Source of the DNA: CAZVFH01 sp964626415
GTDB lineage: Bacteria; Patescibacteriota; UBA1384; XYA2-FULL-43-10; CAINNR01
DNA: 8,006 nt
Reading direction: 5' to 3'
Assembly (NCBI GenBank): GCA_964626415.1
Contig: CAZVFH010000036.1
Location: forward strand, 1-8,006
The notes beneath the pieces were generated by a model that saw only the letters and a list, made by a program, of their open reading frames with translations, had not been told where the DNA came from and searched no databases. This document shows positions 5,635-8,006 of this stretch, in pieces. The translations under genes and the position numbers were made by a program. Each line of letters begins with the position of its first letter. Positions within the stretch are counted from its first letter, which is position 1.

Positions 5635-7434
5635 ATGTCCAAAATAATTTATCTCGAACCAGACGAAGAGATAACCGATGTTATCAACAAGATTTCAAAA
5701 ACCGACAGTGATACGGTTTCTTTAGTGATTCCTCGCGGTTCAACTTTGGCAAATAGCGTTGTCAATTTAAAGCTTTTAACCAAAAAAGGCAAGGAGTTTA
5801 AAAAAAATGTCTCGATTGTTTCTGTAGATAAAAATGCAAAAAATCTTGCTGCCCAAATTGGACTCCCGGTATTTTCTTCGGCAAGCGAAGCAAAAGAGGG
5901 AATGTCGGCACCAGAGATAACATCACCAGTAGCTAAAAATCTCCCTGATGACGATCAAGATCTCGAAGTAACAGACGGAATAAAGGTACACCAATATGAT
6001 AAAGATCAGGCCGGTGCTGTCTCTGGCGAACAATCAGAAATTGTTAATCCCACCACTCCACCCGAAGAAGAAGTAATTGAAGCGGTTAAAGACGAAAATG
6101 AAATTTTAATTAATAATGATTCGAATGACTCCATTCAAAACGAAGAAGCACTGCCAGAAAAAAATGATTATAAATTAATCAAAAAACCGATGACAAAAGA
6201 TTTTGGTCAAAATAGTGGTGGCTTTTCCGGACCTTCGACTTTTGGCAAAATGCGCCAAGGAAAAAAACGAAGAAAAATAATCATTTGGAGTATTGGTGGG
6301 TCAGTGGCTCTTTTGATAACTTTGGGGCTTTTTGCAACTTTACCAAAAGCCAAAGTTAGAATTTCTGTCGTTTCCGAGCCGATTTCCGAACAGGCAGAGA
6401 TAAAAGTTGACAAAAGTGCGAGCGAAGTTAATTTTGAAAATTTAACGATTCCCGGCAAAAGTGTTGTCAAAGAAGATATATTAGAAGAACCATTTGTCGC
6501 TTCCGGCACAAAAAATGTCGGAAAACCTGCGAGTGGGAAAATTACAATTTACAACACACAGAATTCAGATAAAAAGTCGTTTCCAACCGGCACCAAGTTT
6601 TCTTCTACCTCAGGGATTGAGTTTGTTTCAACAGCAGATGCTGAGGTTCCAGGTGCTCAATTCATTGTTGTAAATAATGTTCCTATCTTACAGAATGCAG
6701 GGAAGATTGATGTTGCTGTTCAAGCTACCTCGCCCGGAGCATCGGGGAATATCGAACCTACAAATTTTACCATTACGAGTTTAGAGAAAATATATCAAGC
6801 CGGTTATAATGGCAAAAGCACGGTGGCAATGTCTGGCGGCAACGATAGCATTGTTAAAGTTGTTACCGATGGGGATTTAGCCAATGCTAAAACTAGCGCT
6901 GAAAATGACCTGAAAAATAAAATAATTGAGGCGATAAAGGCGGAAATTTCTGAAAATGACAAATTGCTCGATTCAGCAATTGGTGTTTCAGTTGTCTCTG
7001 GCGTATCGTCGGCAAAAAGCGGAGACATTGCTGACAACTTTAATTACAAAGTCAGCTCGAAAGTTGAGGCAATCACTTTTTCTGAAGCTGATTTCAAAGA
7101 GTTGATAACGAAAAATGTCTCAAGCAAACTTGGCGAAGGTAAGATGATTGTTGAAAGTGGGAATCAAGAAATCAAGTATGAAGTTACAAATGCCGATATT
7201 GCCGGCGGAAAAATCTCTTTAAAGGGTTCGTTCTCTGGCTATGTCGCTAAAAAATACGATCAAGCCGAGTTGAAAAAAGAGATAAAGGGCAAAGCGGTTT
7301 CAACGGCGACAACAAAATTAACTGCCCATGAAGGAGTTTTGTCGGCTGACATTGTCATCTCACCAAAATTCTTGCGAACATTGCCATTTTTGGCAAATCG
7401 AATTGAATTAGAATTCATTTACGGAACACAATAA
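5635..7434 (+). CDS. Bitopic membrane protein with baseplate-J-like domain
   Basis: This is a 599-aa single-pass protein without a signal peptide. Residues about 1-88 form a cytoplasmic alpha/beta domain (MSKIIYLEPDEEITDVINKI, SLVIPRGSTLANSVVNLKLL, NLAAQIGLPVFSSASEA) of a kind recalled from Patescibacteria proteins, function unknown. An acidic, low-complexity linker (about 89-190) and a basic patch (KKRRK) precede one transmembrane helix (215-236). The exported part holds a segment at about 300-384 (FPTGTKFSSTSGIEFVS, EVPGA, SPGASGNIEP) resembling the baseplate J/gp47 family domain. A Lys/Glu-rich region follows, and the terminus is ISPKFLRTLPFLANRIELEF. ATG 5635 is chosen because AGGGG (5627-5631) precedes it; TTG 5623 would add four residues and destroy that spacing. 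With the upstream actin-like ATPase it may form an envelope complex, with the N-terminal domain facing the ATPase. No phage genes accompany it, so a tail baseplate role is unlikely. Confidence 0.8.
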   Translation: MSKIIYLEPDEEITDVINKISKTDSDTVSLVIPRGSTLANSVVNLKLLTKKGKEFKKNVSIVSVDKNAKNLAAQIGLPVFSSASEAKEGMSAPEITSPVAKNLPDDDQDLEVTDGIKVHQYDKDQAGAVSGEQSEIVNPTTPPEEEVIEAVKDENEILINNDSNDSIQNEEALPEKNDYKLIKKPMTKDFGQNSGGFSGPSTFGKMRQGKKRRKIIIWSIGGSVALLITLGLFATLPKAKVRISVVSEPISEQAEIKVDKSASEVNFENLTIPGKSVVKEDILEEPFVASGTKNVGKPASGKITIYNTQNSDKKSFPTGTKFSSTSGIEFVSTADAEVPGAQFIVVNNVPILQNAGKIDVAVQATSPGASGNIEPTNFTITSLEKIYQAGYNGKSTVAMSGGNDSIVKVVTDGDLANAKTSAENDLKNKIIEAIKAEISENDKLLDSAIGVSVVSGVSSAKSGDIADNFNYKVSSKVEAITFSEADFKELITKNVSSKLGEGKMIVESGNQEIKYEVTNADIAGGKISLKGSFSGYVAKKYDQAELKKEIKGKAVSTATTKLTAHEGVLSADIVISPKFLRTLPFLANRIELEFIYGTQ

Positions 7435-7453
7435 TTATTTTTCTATCACCTGA

Positions 7454-7562
7454 TGTCATGCTGAACTTGTTTCAGCATCTCAGAAATCAAATATCTGATT
7501 ACTGAGATCCCGAAATACCCGTCTCGCCTACGGCGAGGCCGAGGCGGAAATTCGGGATGACA
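7454..7562. repeat. Compound palindromic repeat, second copy of the alaS element family
   Basis: Termini TGTCAT (7454-7459) and ATGACA (7557-7562) are inverted. Inside are, in order: ATGCTGAA / TTCAGCAT (7458-7465 with 7471-7478, loop CTTGT); ATCTCAG / CTGAGAT (7477-7483 with 7502-7508) enclosing AATCA / TGATT; ATCCCGAA / TTCGGGAT (7507-7514 with 7551-7558); and CTCGCC / GGCGAG (7523-7528 with 7532-7537, loop TAC). Nearly every base can pair. There is no T-run, so it is more likely a mobile palindrome than a terminator, though it may stabilise the upstream mRNA. Confidence 0.85.
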
Positions 7563-7584
7563 GATTATTTGTAATTTTGTACTT

Positions 7585-7615
7585 TTGTCTGAATTTGTAA
7601 TTTCGTTAGTAAAAT
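7585..7615 (+). promoter_or_regulatory. Weak candidate promoter for ruvX
   Basis: TAAAAT (7610-7615, 5 of 6 to the -10 consensus) has TTGTCT (7585-7590) upstream, but the spacer is 19 nt, which is long. The predicted leader is about 18 nt with no Shine-Dalgarno site. Confidence 0.28.
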
Positions 7616-7639
7616 ACTTTTCACTTTTAACTTAATAGC

Positions 7640-8006
7640 ATGTACTTAGGCGTTGATTGGGGAACGAAAAAAATTGGTTTGGCTGTCGGGTCAAAGATTC
7701 CGTATGAATTGGCGACTTTGAATAACGACGGAAAAATTTTCGATCGGATTTTAAAATTGTGTCAGGAAGAAAATATCGAAAAAATCGTCATCGGAATGCC
7801 GATGTTTGAAAGTGGTGACGAGAATGAAAACGCTGGAAGCATTAATGAGTTCGGCAAAAAATTAAAAGATCTAACAAAAAAACCAATTTATTTTGAGCCG
7901 GAGAATTTAACAACTCAAACGGCTCTTCAATTATTAAAAGAAGAAGGTGCGACGCCAGATGAAATTGAGCAAAAAGTTGATCAATTGGCAGCCCGTCTGA
8001 TTCTTG
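7640..8006 (+). CDS. ruvX: Putative pre-16S rRNA nuclease RuvX/YqgF (3' end outside window)
   Basis: YqgF/RuvX proteins are small RNase H-fold nucleases that help mature the 5' end of 16S rRNA in the cytoplasm; a Holliday-junction role was proposed earlier. The 122 visible codons begin MYLGVDWGTKKIGLAVGS, the family's first strand, with catalytic Asp6. They continue with EKIVIGMP (about 47-54), the ENLTT segment with Glu88, and DQLAARLIL with Asp114, so the Asp/Glu/Asp triad is complete. The usual DER(L/F)(T/S)T motif reads PENLTT here: Glu is kept, and the flanking Asp and Arg are changed. The family is about 130-150 aa, so only a short tail is missing. ATG 7640 has no Shine-Dalgarno site, but starting there gives the expected N-terminus. 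It follows the palindrome at 7454-7562 and probably has its own promoter. In many Firmicutes ruvX lies just downstream of alaS. Confidence 0.9.
   Translation, partial: MYLGVDWGTKKIGLAVGSKIPYELATLNNDGKIFDRILKLCQEENIEKIVIGMPMFESGDENENAGSINEFGKKLKDLTKKPIYFEPENLTTQTALQLLKEEGATPDEIEQKVDQLAARLIL

Noticed and set aside
5635..7434. Phage tail or contractile injection system baseplate
   Set aside because: No tube, sheath, spike or other tail genes are nearby, and the protein has its own membrane helix and a cytoplasmic domain.

Overview
The window reads as an ordinary bacterial chromosome segment, moderately AT-rich and tightly packed. It probably comes from a Candidate Phyla Radiation (Patescibacteria) genome. 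That placement is inference from gene content: an alanyl-tRNA synthetase that stops after its editing domain, a membrane protein with a baseplate-J-like domain, a secreted two-FN3 membrane-anchored protein, and small palindromic repeats between and inside genes. No phage, CRISPR, IS or rRNA/tRNA gene was seen.

Layout. Positions 1-1910 hold two envelope genes in tandem: the 3' part of a GH23 lytic transglycosylase, then a signal-peptide/FN3/C-terminal-TM surface protein. A short gap with two strong dyads follows, then alaS (1979-3715), complete but short. alaS carries a 58-bp palindromic element in frame (2927-2984). The 543-bp gap 3716-4258 is not empty. It has a 42-nt long-stem hairpin (3747-3788), a Rho-independent terminator pointing left (3837-3861), and two tiny minus-strand ORFs (45 and 34 codons) with good Shine-Dalgarno sites. 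A divergent promoter pair then appears to share one palindromic -35 box (TTGCAA, 4195-4200).

The right-hand promoter drives an FtsA/PilM-type actin-like ATPase (4259-5503). After a 131-bp gap with a nested palindrome and a candidate promoter comes a 599-aa single-pass membrane protein with a baseplate-J-like extracytoplasmic domain (5635-7434). A 109-bp compound palindrome (7454-7562) precedes ruvX, which runs off the right edge.

How the genes may fit together. The transglycosylase and FN3 protein belong to cell-wall or surface functions. The actin-like ATPase beside a bitopic protein with a large cytoplasmic N-terminus resembles the PilM/PilN or FtsA/membrane-partner arrangement, and may be an envelope machine that is not well described. 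alaS and ruvX are neighbours in many bacteria (for example the alaS-yrzL-yrrK order of Bacillus), so the ATPase/J-domain pair looks set into an otherwise conserved neighbourhood. The most unusual items are the repeat-derived peptide inside AlaRS, the compensatory base-pair flip between the two repeat copies, the shared -35 divergent promoter, and the minus-strand dicistron.
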